Assembly (NCBI GenBank): GCA_963575645.1
Contig: OY754464.1
Span: 45,374,192 to 45,438,191, forward strand
DNA: 64,000 nt
Reading direction: 5' to 3'
Source of the DNA: Xanthostigma xanthostigma
Taxonomy: Eukaryota; Arthropoda; Insecta; Raphidioptera; Raphidiidae
Shown piece by piece: positions 54,109 through 62,545 of this stretch. The notes beneath the pieces were generated by a model. That model made no database searches. It worked only from the letters and a program-made list of their open reading frames with translations, and had not been told where the DNA came from. Within the stretch, counting starts at the first letter, position 1; every line of letters starts with the position of its first letter. The position numbers and the translations under genes are program-made.

Positions 54109-57100
54109 TTAGATTCTTCTTCTGAGCACCCATGGTGCGTCAGGTGCTGGCCCTTGACTGCGTGTATGATACCCCTCGGTTCCGCTTCGGCTTGGTGTCC
54201 GATGGCTCGGTGGTGCCTCGGCAATCGGCGTGTCGTCTTCGGCGTCGTCACTGCTGCTATCGGACCCTGCGGCGCTAGGCGAAGGCCTCCAGGTGCTCCA
54301 CTGAGGTCCCGTTTGCGGGGTGGACGGAGGGTCGGTTTGGTTGTTACCTTCGCTAGGATGTGGTCCTTCTCCGTTGTCAGCAGGCGCTATCAAAATTTCA
54401 AATTGCGCTGGCAACTCCTCCTGCTTTGCTAATCTGTAAATCCGAATAATTATTTTTGTCCCTTGGAATACTTCCTGAATCATCTCTTTAACTCTTTCCC
54501 AACTCAGCCCGTCTAGACCAGTGCCTATTCGTGGCATAGCCAGTTTAGTCGCGTGCACCCTTCTCATATGGTCCCTCATTGCAATTAGCGAATTGCGTAG
54601 ATTCGCTAAGGTGGGTTTATGGTAGTACCCTTGTTTGGTCACTAGATAATATACATACCGGTCGCGATCCTTCAGCCACACTACATTACCAGGTTGTGGT
54701 GTCTGTTTCTTCAGTTCGTCTGTCTGACCGAACTTTCGGCGGAAGCACGCGGCGATACCCTGCCCCATCTTCAAGTCTGCTGACACGCAATGTGCCAACG
54801 AATAGTCCCCCGGCGCTGTAAAAAGGTCCCCGACAACCTCGGTAATGTCGGGCGGGCCTGTCTCTTGAGCGCTTCGCGGCTCGCGGGCTGTTGAAACTTC
54901 TCCCGGGCCTTCTTCGGTTGCGGCGTCTACTGCGCTCGCACTGCACTTCTTCAGTCGGTTTGCGTGTACCACTTGCGTCGCACCTCCCTTGACGTTTTTT
55001 ATTTTGAAGGTCACCGGTCCCTTCTGCTCGGTGATCACATATGGACCTACCCATGGTCGCGTTAATTTCTTCGACCGGTGCAGCTTATTGCTCGGGTCGT
55101 GTAAATACACCCGGTCGCCTACCTCGAGGGTAACCTCCTTAGTGCGCTTGTCGTACTGGCGTTTGGCTTTCCCCGCCGCGTCATGTAGCTGTTGCGCGGC
55201 CCTTGTGAACGCCTGTTGCAATCGTTGCGTCATCTCAGCCGCATAATTTTCAGCGCAGTCATATGTCACTCTTCGGGATTTTATGATTTCGTCGAACGGA
55301 AGCTCCATGTGTCGGCCATGCACCAGATAGAATGGCGTCTCCCCTGTGGCTGAATGTATTTGGGATCTGTAAGCCATTAGGGCGTACGGTATCCACTCGT
55401 CCCAATCTCGCTGGTCTGGTTGTATGTAGTGGGACAGCATGTCTTTAATGACGCGGTGCATGCGTTCTATCATGCCGTTACTCTGCGGGTGGTAAGGTGT
55501 GGTCTGGATTTTATTAATATGTAAGATTTTGCATACCTCTTTCATAAGCGTAGACAAAAAGTTAGTCCCCTGATCTGTCAGTAGGGTCCGCGGCGCTCCG
55601 TGGCGGGCCACAATTTGGGTAACGAAAGCTCTGGCCACAGTTTCAGCCTTCTGGTCTGGTATTGGTATAGCCTCCACGTATCTGCTGAAGTAGTCCTGAA
55701 ACGTGAGCAAGTATTTGTTACCGTGAAGTGTTGTCACCAGTGGTCCCACAATATCCATCGATACGCGCTCGAATGGTTTTGAAACGTTCGGCATTTCCTG
55801 TAGTGGGGCTGGCGCGTTCTTATGCGCCTTCCGTTTTGCGCATGTTACGCACTGTTGGCAATATCTCTTCACGTCCCTCGCCATATTTTTCCACGTAAAT
55901 CTTTGCTTGATAAAAGATAGCGTCCTGTCGTATCCCTGGTGACCTGCAAATGGTAAATTGTGATAATCGTAGAGTACCCTATTTATAAGTGACCGTGGGA
56001 CCATTAACTGGTCTTCCTCCTTGGCGTTCGTTCTCGTTTTGTATAGTATCCCATCGTCGTCTAGGTAATGCGCATTCTGTTCTGGTTCGGTCTCTACCTC
56101 TCGAATGATGTCGCGGATCTCCGGATCTCCTCGCTGCTGTTCGTAAATGTGTTCCCGATCCCACACCGGCTCGAAGATCGTGTCTGTAGGATTCACGGTG
56201 CTAATTATGACGCGCGATAGTGCGTCGGCGTTACCGTGTAGTCGACCTGGCTTGTATGTCACCTCAAAATCGTACTCTGCTAGCGTTAGCGCCCATCTCG
56301 CGAGCCTTGAGCTCGGATCTCTTATTGCCAGCAACCATCGCAGTGGCCGATGATCGGTTATAATTACAAACCTCCTCCCATATAAATAACACCTATAGTG
56401 TTTAATGGCCCATATCACCGCTAAACATTCGCGCTCCGTTGTCGAGTAATTCTGTTCGGCCTTGTTGAGTTGCCGGCTAGCGTAAGCAATTGGTCTTTCC
56501 TTCCCCTCGTGTTCTTGGCTTAGAATGGCCCCCAGCGCAACTCCTGAGGCGTCCGTAGTTAACAGAAATGTCTTCGTAAAATCTGGATAGGCTAACACAC
56601 GTTCGCCACTCAACTCGTTTTTGAGTAGCTCGAATGCACCCTGCGCTTCACTATTCCAATCGAATGTTACGTTTTTCTTTGTCAATTGCGTTAGTGGCTT
56701 GGCTATTTGAGAAAAGTTTGGTATGAACCGCCTATAGTATCCCGTTAATCCAATGAATGCCCTAATATCTTTAACACTTTTAGGCTGCGGGTAGTTTCTG
56801 ACTGCCTGTATTTTCTCCGGGTCGGGCTTAACGCCTGTAGCCGATATTATATGCCCTAGATAATTCGTTTCTGATTTCAAGAACGAGCATTTAGCGGGTT
56901 TTAATTTGAGGTTGGACTTACGAAAACAGTCGAATACTCGTCGCAGTCGATCCAGATGTTCCTCGACGTCGTCTCCGCTGTAGACGATCACGTCGTCCAA
57001 GTAAATCAAACAGACGTCTCCTTTCAATTTTGATAATACGGAGTCAATCAGTCTCTGAAACGTGGAAGGGCTGTTCGCGAGTCCAAACGGCATACGGTTG

Positions 57101-58845
57101 AACTGGTAGTGTCCCGTGGGAGTACTGAATGCTGTCTTCTCGCGATCCTCTGGCGCCACTTCTACCTGATGGTATCCGCTAGCCAGATCTAAGGTGGTGA
57201 ATAATTTCGCCCCGTGCATTAAATCGAAAGTCTCCTGTATATTTGGCAGCGGATAGAAGTCCCGTTTAGTAATAGCGTTTAATTTACGATAGTCGATACA
57301 CACCCGTATTTTTTCTTCCCCATTTTCCGATTTCTTTGGCACTAGAACAACTGGAGCACTCCAGGGTGACCCTGATTCTGAAATAATGCCATCTCGCAGC
57401 ATTTTGTCTATCTCTTCCTGCAGCTTGGCCCTCTGTGCATGTGGAACTCTATAAGGGGCCTGTGCTATGGGCTGCACATCTCCCGTGATTATTCGATGCT
57501 GCACTTCCTTGGTGACGCCCAGCCTGTCACCGTCCATCACAAATATATCTCTATAACTATTAATAAATTGTTTAACTCTCTCTTGCTTGTTCTTACTCAG
57601 ATGACCCAGTTCGACCTTCAGCTTTTCACTGAGATTCGTGGTTCCACGTACTGGTGCATACGTTGCGCTCACGGGGGGTTTCTCGCGCATAATACTAGCT
57701 ACGCCTACTGCTGTTTTGGCGGGGACCGTCAAAGGCCGTTCGGTGACGTTGATCAAGCGTACCGTTACTTCGTTGTTATGTTGGACAGTCGTTAAAACTC
57801 TCGCTGCCAAAATTCCGTGCACTAGAATTTCGACCGGCTCGATGAGTAGGGACTCCTTGGGCTTTCCAATTTGTTGTCTCGCTTGGCACACACACTCGGT
57901 TCGGGCGGGAATTTCGAGGGCCTCTTTCAGCTCTACAAAAGGTCTGCCAACCTTCTGCTCGCTGTCGTTCGGACACCATGGCAGTGGCGCCGACGACGAG
58001 TCTTCTAGATCCCCTCCGCATTTGAGTGTTGTGGCTGCTCGACTTCCAGTGTCTAGCCCATTTCGCGCTCCTACGGTAGTACATCTAATATTTTCACGTA
58101 CCTGTTTAAAACTTCTGAAAATTTTTGATTTTGCGGCCCCGTCATTACTTGCTCGTTTGTTGTTCCGCGACCCCTTTTCGTCACGTATGTTCTGACTGTG
58201 CTGCGAACCCCCATTATAGCGTTTATTCTTCTTTACTCTTCCCCCGGCATTACATATGGCGTAAATTTTGTCAAGTTCACCTTCTGCATACAGTCTTTCT
58301 GGCACCCCGTTTAAATAGATCGTGCCGTTTCCCATATCTATCATACCCTGGTGTTCCTGTAAAAAGTCACGGCCCAAAAGTCCGTCTACGTCTATCGGTA
58401 ACTTGTCGCACACTACGAATAGTGACTGCAGCGTCCTGTCGCCGATAATTAAATTGACCTCCACGGTTCCTCTGCTTTCCAACTCGTGCCCCGTAATGCT
58501 TGTTAGTTTAATGTTATTATTGTACTCACCTGTACACCCTGGTATTACTACTGGCTTGATGATAGACACTGCCGAGCCTGTGTCCACCATCAAACGTATG
58601 GTTTGTGATCCCACCTCCGCGAACAGAATATGTGGAACACCCCTGCGATATTGTGCATTGATATGTATCACCGTCTCGCGTTTGTCCGCGCCTCGGGTTG
58701 GGGTAGTCTGTCCGAAGTGCGACTCGCGTTTAAAGACCTCTCCTGCTGAGTTTGTGCTGTAGCTTCGTGCTCTAAATGTCGCGACCTTTCTTCTGGTGGC
58801 GGCGCTTGTGGACGTCGCGCCCGCAGCTGAGGCGGCTGGCTCCAC
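54109..58845 (-). CDS. pol: Pol polyprotein with C-terminal TARG1-type macrodomain
   Basis: 1578 codons without a stop, numbered from the GTG at 58845; that frame opens after a TAG and is entered by -1 frameshifting from gag at 58728-58734. Domains: protease (VDTGSA, Asp88); reverse transcriptase (RVCIDYRKLN, YLDD at 615-618); RNase H (Asp765, DHRPL near 831); integrase with HHCC zinc region, catalytic Asp1031, Asp1091, Glu1127 (D,D-35-E) and a GPY/F module (GPY 1267-1269); a linker rich in Glu, Ala and Pro; a macrodomain (about 1334-1472); and a 106-residue acidic, Ser/Pro-rich tail ending in basic residues. The first part converts element RNA to integrated DNA in the usual way. The macrodomain is predicted to bind ADP-ribose and remove it from protein or nucleic acid. 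Length exceeds a usual gypsy pol by about 250 residues, all C-terminal. No frameshift or missing catalytic residue seen. Confidence 0.95.
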   Translation of the reverse strand: MEPAASAAGATSTSAATRRKVATFRARSYSTNSAGEVFKRESHFGQTTPTRGADKRETVIHINAQYRRGVPHILFAEVGSQTIRLMVDTGSAVSIIKPVVIPGCTGEYNNNIKLTSITGHELESRGTVEVNLIIGDRTLQSLFVVCDKLPIDVDGLLGRDFLQEHQGMIDMGNGTIYLNGVPERLYAEGELDKIYAICNAGGRVKKNKRYNGGSQHSQNIRDEKGSRNNKRASNDGAAKSKIFRSFKQVRENIRCTTVGARNGLDTGSRAATTLKCGGDLEDSSSAPLPWCPNDSEQKVGRPFVELKEALEIPARTECVCQARQQIGKPKESLLIEPVEILVHGILAARVLTTVQHNNEVTVRLINVTERPLTVPAKTAVGVASIMREKPPVSATYAPVRGTTNLSEKLKVELGHLSKNKQERVKQFINSYRDIFVMDGDRLGVTKEVQHRIITGDVQPIAQAPYRVPHAQRAKLQEEIDKMLRDGIISESGSPWSAPVVLVPKKSENGEEKIRVCIDYRKLNAITKRDFYPLPNIQETFDLMHGAKLFTTLDLASGYHQVEVAPEDREKTAFSTPTGHYQFNRMPFGLANSPSTFQRLIDSVLSKLKGDVCLIYLDDVIVYSGDDVEEHLDRLRRVFDCFRKSNLKLKPAKCSFLKSETNYLGHIISATGVKPDPEKIQAVRNYPQPKSVKDIRAFIGLTGYYRRFIPNFSQIAKPLTQLTKKNVTFDWNSEAQGAFELLKNELSGERVLAYPDFTKTFLLTTDASGVALGAILSQEHEGKERPIAYASRQLNKAEQNYSTTERECLAVIWAIKHYRCYLYGRRFVIITDHRPLRWLLAIRDPSSRLARWALTLAEYDFEVTYKPGRLHGNADALSRVIISTVNPTDTIFEPVWDREHIYEQQRGDPEIRDIIREVETEPEQNAHYLDDDGILYKTRTNAKEEDQLMVPRSLINRVLYDYHNLPFAGHQGYDRTLSFIKQRFTWKNMARDVKRYCQQCVTCAKRKAHKNAPAPLQEMPNVSKPFERVSMDIVGPLVTTLHGNKYLLTFQDYFSRYVEAIPIPDQKAETVARAFVTQIVARHGAPRTLLTDQGTNFLSTLMKEVCKILHINKIQTTPYHPQSNGMIERMHRVIKDMLSHYIQPDQRDWDEWIPYALMAYRSQIHSATGETPFYLVHGRHMELPFDEIIKSRRVTYDCAENYAAEMTQRLQQAFTRAAQQLHDAAGKAKRQYDKRTKEVTLEVGDRVYLHDPSNKLHRSKKLTRPWVGPYVITEQKGPVTFKIKNVKGGATQVVHANRLKKCSASAVDAATEEGPGEVSTAREPRSAQETGPPDITEVVGDLFTAPGDYSLAHCVSADLKMGQGIAACFRRKFGQTDELKKQTPQPGNVVWLKDRDRYVYYLVTKQGYYHKPTLANLRNSLIAMRDHMRRVHATKLAMPRIGTGLDGLSWERVKEMIQEVFQGTKIIIRIYRLAKQEELPAQFEILIAPADNGEGPHPSEGNNQTDPPSTPQTGPQWSTWRPSPSAAGSDSSSDDAEDDTPIAEAPPSHRTPSRSGTEGYHTRSQGPAPDAPWVLRRRI
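54430..54849 (-). other. Macrodomain (TARG1/OARD1, ALC1-like class) within Pol
   Basis: Pol residues about 1334-1472, 139 aa, close to the whole length of a TARG1 fold. Key stretches: GDLFTAPGDYSLAHCVSADL (strand, ADP-ribose-binding Asp in GDLF), KMGQGIAACFRRKFG (Gly-rich loop), YYLVTKQGYYHKPT and MPRIGTGLDGLSWERV. In human TARG1 the catalytic residues are Lys84 (in ITKK) and Asp125 (in GCGLD); here they align with Lys1404 and Asp1445. The spacing is 41 residues in both. TARG1 releases ADP-ribose from glutamate and O-acetyl-ADP-ribose, and its relative DarG removes it from DNA bases. The same fold is seen in viral macrodomains, but this one is of the TARG1 class. Activity is inferred from residues, not shown. 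Confidence 0.93.
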
Positions 58846-59738
58846 CTATTTGGGCCTCGTTGCGTGACGCCATTGCCTTGGGCACGTTTTTTTGAGTAGC
58901 ACTCTCTCTCCTGGTGCCCCGATTTTTTGCAATAGCGACACACTACTGCTGCTTTACAATCGCGTCTCATGTGTCCCATCCTAAAACAATTAAAACATTC
59001 CATATTTGTCCCGCTACTTACCTGCCTGTCCATGGTGTGCGCTCGTTGTTTTGGTGCTGCCGGCTGCCAGTCTGTGTCCGGTAATACGGCCTGGACTGTG
59101 CCCCGCGTCGTGTCCAATAATGCTCGATGTAGTTCAGCCTGTTCCGCTATAGCCGCCGCGGTGTCGATCGTAAGACCATCTTGTAGCGTGAGAGTGATGC
59201 CGATTGTCTGTTGCATTTCTCGCTTCAACCCGACCTTGAACTGTGTTAGTATGTCGCGCGCATTCATACGCTCTATCCCTGGTTTTTCAGCTTCAGTGGC
59301 TGTCTTCAGTTCTTCGTCTAGCCGATCTTGTCCCGCTAATTTCACTCTTGTCGTGAATTGGCGAACTGTTTCCGTGGCCTTTTGGTAAACCTGAGAAAGC
59401 TTAAACCGCGCCACCCCGGGTATTGTCGGTGGTTTAAAATGGTTGATCAAAGAAGTCTTTACCTGCTCGTAAGTGGCGGATGCCAATTTTGTATCGCTGC
59501 GATAGTATTGGTATGCACTTTCGCTCAGTTTGCACCTCAATACTTTCACCAGTTGTTCGTTCGTGATCCCGTCCAATTCTGCTCTTTGTTCCAATCGCTC
59601 AAAATATTCCGCTACTCTTTCTTTACCTGTGAGAGGTTCTATCGTATTCGCGAAACTGCCTAGCATGACACGCGGCATTTGCACCGTAACTACTTGTGGG
59701 CTAGTGCTATCACTCGACTCTCTAGATGGCGTGGCCAT
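58668..59738 (-). CDS. gag: Gag protein with two CCHC zinc knuckles
   Basis: 356 codons from ATG at 59738. Forms the intracellular particle and packages the RNA. Residues about 55-190 are capsid-like (YFERLEQRAELDGI, SAYQYYRSD, RFKLSQVYQKATETVRQFTT), as in Ty3/gypsy Gag. Two perfect CX2CX4HX4C knuckles follow at 248-261 and 267-280, then a Gln/Arg/Pro-rich basic tail. The last 59 codons overlap pol in the -1 relation. A second run A AAA AAA near 58885 would shift into a frame that meets TAG at 58846-58848, so it is unlikely to be the productive site. Intact. Confidence 0.93.
   Translation of the reverse strand: MATPSRESSDSTSPQVVTVQMPRVMLGSFANTIEPLTGKERVAEYFERLEQRAELDGITNEQLVKVLRCKLSESAYQYYRSDTKLASATYEQVKTSLINHFKPPTIPGVARFKLSQVYQKATETVRQFTTRVKLAGQDRLDEELKTATEAEKPGIERMNARDILTQFKVGLKREMQQTIGITLTLQDGLTIDTAAAIAEQAELHRALLDTTRGTVQAVLPDTDWQPAAPKQRAHTMDRQVSSGTNMECFNCFRMGHMRRDCKAAVVCRYCKKSGHQERECYSKKRAQGNGVTQRGPNRWSQPPQLRARRPQAPPPEERSRHLEHEATAQTQQERSLNASRTSDRLPQPEARTNARR
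58684..58734 (-). promoter_or_regulatory. -1 ribosomal frameshift signal (T TTA AAC plus stem-loop)
   Basis: In the gag frame the codons read TCT TTA AAC, giving the canonical heptamer T TTA AAC (58734-58728). After a 4-nt spacer, GTCGCACTTCGG (58723-58712) can pair with CCGAGGCGCGGAC (58696-58684) through a 15-nt loop, with one bulge and one mismatch. Slippage by -1 enters exactly the pol frame. The spacer is slightly short compared with the usual 5-9 nt. Confidence 0.8.
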
Positions 59739-60155
59739 TTTGACTGAATGTTAATTTCTAACCGGGTATTTGAATAGGCAAAACAAAACTTTTCTACAAA
59801 TTAAAGCTAAATTTTTGAAGCACTCATATACGCGCGACTCGCAAAACCCCTTTTTTTTTGACAAAGTATGAACACAATAAAAATCGATAAAACCGAACTT
59901 CTGCTACTTGACACTCTATTAACTGTTTATTATTGTTAATAACTCACTCAAACTCACTTAACATGCCCTTGATTGTCCCCGTGGTTATTTATAACCCGTT
60001 TGGCAATACTCGCCCTTCAATATCCCGTTTACTCGTTTAGTGTGCCAAAATGCACGTGTTTTTATATCAGCAAATCAACTTATACATCATACACTGCATC
60101 TCGCACGACGTTGCTTACTTGTTTTTTTTTTTCTGAACTACTTAAAGATCCCAAA
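59739..60155 (-). other. 5' leader of the intact gypsy
   Basis: About 420 bp between the primer site and the gag ATG, more AT-rich than the genes. Presumably holds the packaging signal. No frame of note. Confidence 0.6.
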
Positions 60156-60167
60156 CCGCTGCCACCA
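60156..60167 (-). promoter_or_regulatory. Primer binding site, tRNA-Leu type
   Basis: The minus strand reads TGGTGGCAGCGG, one base inside the LTR end. It is complementary to tRNA-Leu 3' ends finishing CCGCTGCCACCA. Confidence 0.75.
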
Positions 60168-60168
60168 T

Positions 60169-61050
60169 TGTTACCCGCACGCCGTAGTCGACCAATCAAA
60201 TCAGAAAAGTCATACCACGTGCGTACGGTATTTAAAAAAAGGACGGGTTCTGTCCCTAGCGGATCTTTATCGTTGTTCAGTATTGGTAGCGTATTAAAAG
60301 TAAAGCTTCATCACACGAGATCAGATATGTACAATGGTTTATTTACAAAAATGAAATTTACATTAACTACGAGTATACAAAATATATAATAACTACTTCT
60401 AACAAATTCTTAATTCCCTATAATATACTATTATGCAGTGGTAGACATTGCTGCAAGCAATGTCTAGCCTACCGAACTACGAAACCCAAAATGTACTTAC
60501 ATGATAATCTTCGACAACCAACTTCAACGACCGATGAGCAAAGACTGAATGATCAGTAAATGAATGATGAATAGTGAATGAGTGAATAATGAATGAACAA
60601 ATGATTAAAGAATGAATGAATAATGAATGAATTTTCACCGCGTTCTGCCCTTTTCTCAAAATTACCCCACTCTTAACTTGTCTGCGAGCGCATGCCTTCA
60701 ACCAATCGCAAACGGGCATGTAATCGCGTTGCGCCTGCGTAGTTAGTTATACTGATTTTAAGGGGTTGAGATAGGGGGGTTCTACGAATTCTGTTGGTTT
60801 TTATGACCTGACCTTCGAAATAGATACCATGTATGTTTCTATTGTTTTCCGTATCAACTAAAGTAAATATTTACGTCTTGGGTTCATTTGGATTTCGCAT
60901 TCTACTCTTATCTCTAATTTTCTCTATATTCTTTGAAAAAAAACCCTTAATGTATTTTTAGTCCAGTGGCGTACCAGAGATTTTTATTCTTCCACTGTAT
61001 AATAATATTAAAAATATGTTTTGGCGTCGCCTGGTTTGGCGCCGTTAACA
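60169..61050 (-). repeat. 5' LTR (882 bp)
   Basis: Same length and, by eye, the same sequence as 51744-52625. TG...CA ends and GAGC beyond. Confidence 0.93.
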
Positions 61051-61116
61051 GAGCCATGTTTATTAAAAGTGAAAATAGTTATAAGTTATAAGTTTTTTAA
61101 TTAGGTACAAAGAAAA

Positions 61117-61199
61117 ATGGGCACAACTAAGGGATCTGGAAGTGATTGTTGTGTTCCGGGCTGTTGCGCTGATGGCGATTTAAATAAAATAAAGGCGCC
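61117..61199 (+). pseudogene. Possible THAP-protein N-terminus
   Basis: ATG at about 61117 opens MGTTKGSGSDCCVPGCCADG, then a stop after about 28 codons. 'CCVPGC' near the start is the usual first Cys pair of THAP domains; the later Trp, Pro and Cys-His elements are not seen. If real, the gypsy inserted about 65 bp upstream of its start codon. Weak. Confidence 0.28.
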
Positions 61200-61524
61200 G
61201 TAATTTGATGTTCTGCTGTCAGTGTAAACAAATTAATTATTTATATATTGTACGTCATAGTTGATAAATAAATAATTCTCACGTACCTTTTATGCTTTGC
61301 TATTTATATAGTGGTTTACAATCTGAATTTTATTACATTTTTTTTGACACATCATGGCCAACTAAAGTTTTTGACTTAATCGAATATGTGGAAGTGGATC
61401 AAAACTAGATAAGATTTGACTCTAACTGGCAAGTGGAATTAATAAAGGTAAGATGTGTAAAAAACAGATAGTAACTTCTACTTACAAGTAGAATAGTACT
61501 TTTATTTTGTTGGTGGGAACGATT
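61200..61524. other. AT-rich sequence
   Basis: Nothing recognised. Confidence 0.4.
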
Positions 61525-62011
61525 AAAGACCGGTGCACACGAGGCTGATTTTGCCGCTAGCTTCCTTGCTAGATTTGGCTTTTATATTTCAAGCATGCTG
61601 TGGCACTGATTTTGGTGATGGCTTTTATAATATGTTTGCTTCACACGATGCATATATTGAAGCTTGCTTTGTAAATGGGTTTGGCGCGCGCGCAGTAATA
61701 ATTCGAATGTTAACAAAAGTGGACGTTTATTATCTCCGAATAGAACACACACTATGACGCAGTGTTTGTTTGTGGGCATTTGCCCATGTCGCCCACGTGA
61801 CAGGATACTGTTTCCTGATTGATTCTTGCTCAAAACAAACAGACGAACAAACAAGAAAAATAGCCGCGGTTCTAATTTTGAAATCTATCTTGTGACCCCG
61901 CACGCGAGCCCGCAATGACGTCATTTCCATCTTTGTAGCCCGCGCGTCAGCCACCACAAGTCCCAACAGTGATTCTAGCGCAAAACCAGCCTCGTGTGCG
62001 TGGTCTTTAGT
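61525..62011. mobile_element. Harbinger-type MITE, 487 bp
   Basis: Terminal inverted repeats TAAAGACCGGTGCACACGAG (left) and the complement of CTCGTGTGCGTGGTCTTTA (right). GC-rich ends with the CACACGAGGCTG type sequence typical of such MITEs. Non-coding interior with a GCGCGCGCGC run. Confidence 0.75.
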
Positions 62012-62299
62012 GAAGTTAAATAAAAGCTTGTAAAAAGTCAACCTTCTCCCTTTTTTGTGGTCAACACAATTTAAATTATGCTATTCGGGTAAAAGAGAAC
62101 GATTGAGAGAAATTCACACGAGACTAATTTTGTAAAATGTGTTTAATTTGTTTATGTATTACATTTTTTCACTGTCAGTTTACCGCCGCCGTCCATACAA
62201 CATTCATCTGTTTGATGTCCCTAGTCGTTCACAGCTTTAAACTTTATGCCTTGAACAAGTCATTTCCCCACAGTGCTCAATGACGTCCATAATATTTTA
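62012..62299. other. Intergenic sequence
   Basis: Nothing recognised. Confidence 0.4.
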
Positions 62300-62545
62300 T
62301 ACTTTTGCGATACAGTAGTTTTGACGTGATAACGTCTTATAAATTGATGAAACACCGGCTGCACGCACGAAAAAGTGTCACGTTCCGCCTGAACCTGAGC
62401 GTGCAAGCGAGAGCGCGGTATAAGCGATAGAGAGGCACGATCGGCCCAAGCGTCGGCTTGTACGCATTTCTCTCTCTTCTCGCGTGACGTCAGAGAGTTC
62501 ATCAATGTTTCTTTATGACGTTATCACGTAAAACTATTGTCCGTA
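62300..62545. mobile_element. Short MITE (TAGTTTTACGTGATAACGTC ends)
   Basis: TAGTTTTGACGTGATAACGTC with TTGATGAA following on the left, and the inverted copy (TTCATCAA ... GACGTTATCACGTAAAACTA) on the right, enclose a GC-rich interior (GCGAGAGCGCGG). The ends are approximate. Confidence 0.6.

Larger units (their letters stand above)
51744..61050 (-). mobile_element. Intact Ty3/gypsy retrotransposon encoding a macrodomain
   Basis: A 9307-bp element in minus orientation. Two 882-bp LTRs that look identical by eye are flanked by a 4-bp duplication GAGC (51740-51743, 61051-61054). Order in transcription: 5' LTR (60169-61050), primer site, 430-bp leader, gag (59738-58668), pol (-1 frame, to 54109), a 1.5-kb tail with one further frame, polypurine tract, 3' LTR (51744-52625). 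The coding part is near 50 percent GC against an AT-rich host. No envelope gene recognised. All features expected for an active copy are present, plus a TARG1-type macrodomain at the end of Pol. Confidence 0.95.

Noticed and set aside
57638-58195. Plus-strand 185-codon frame and others within 54-59.7 kb
   Set aside because: Antisense shadows of the gag-pol frames, without domain similarity.
58880-58895. A AAA AAA run as the gag-pol slippery site
   Set aside because: A -1 shift there meets TAG at 58846-58848 in the pol frame before reaching the open pol region; T TTA AAC at 58728-58734 fits better.
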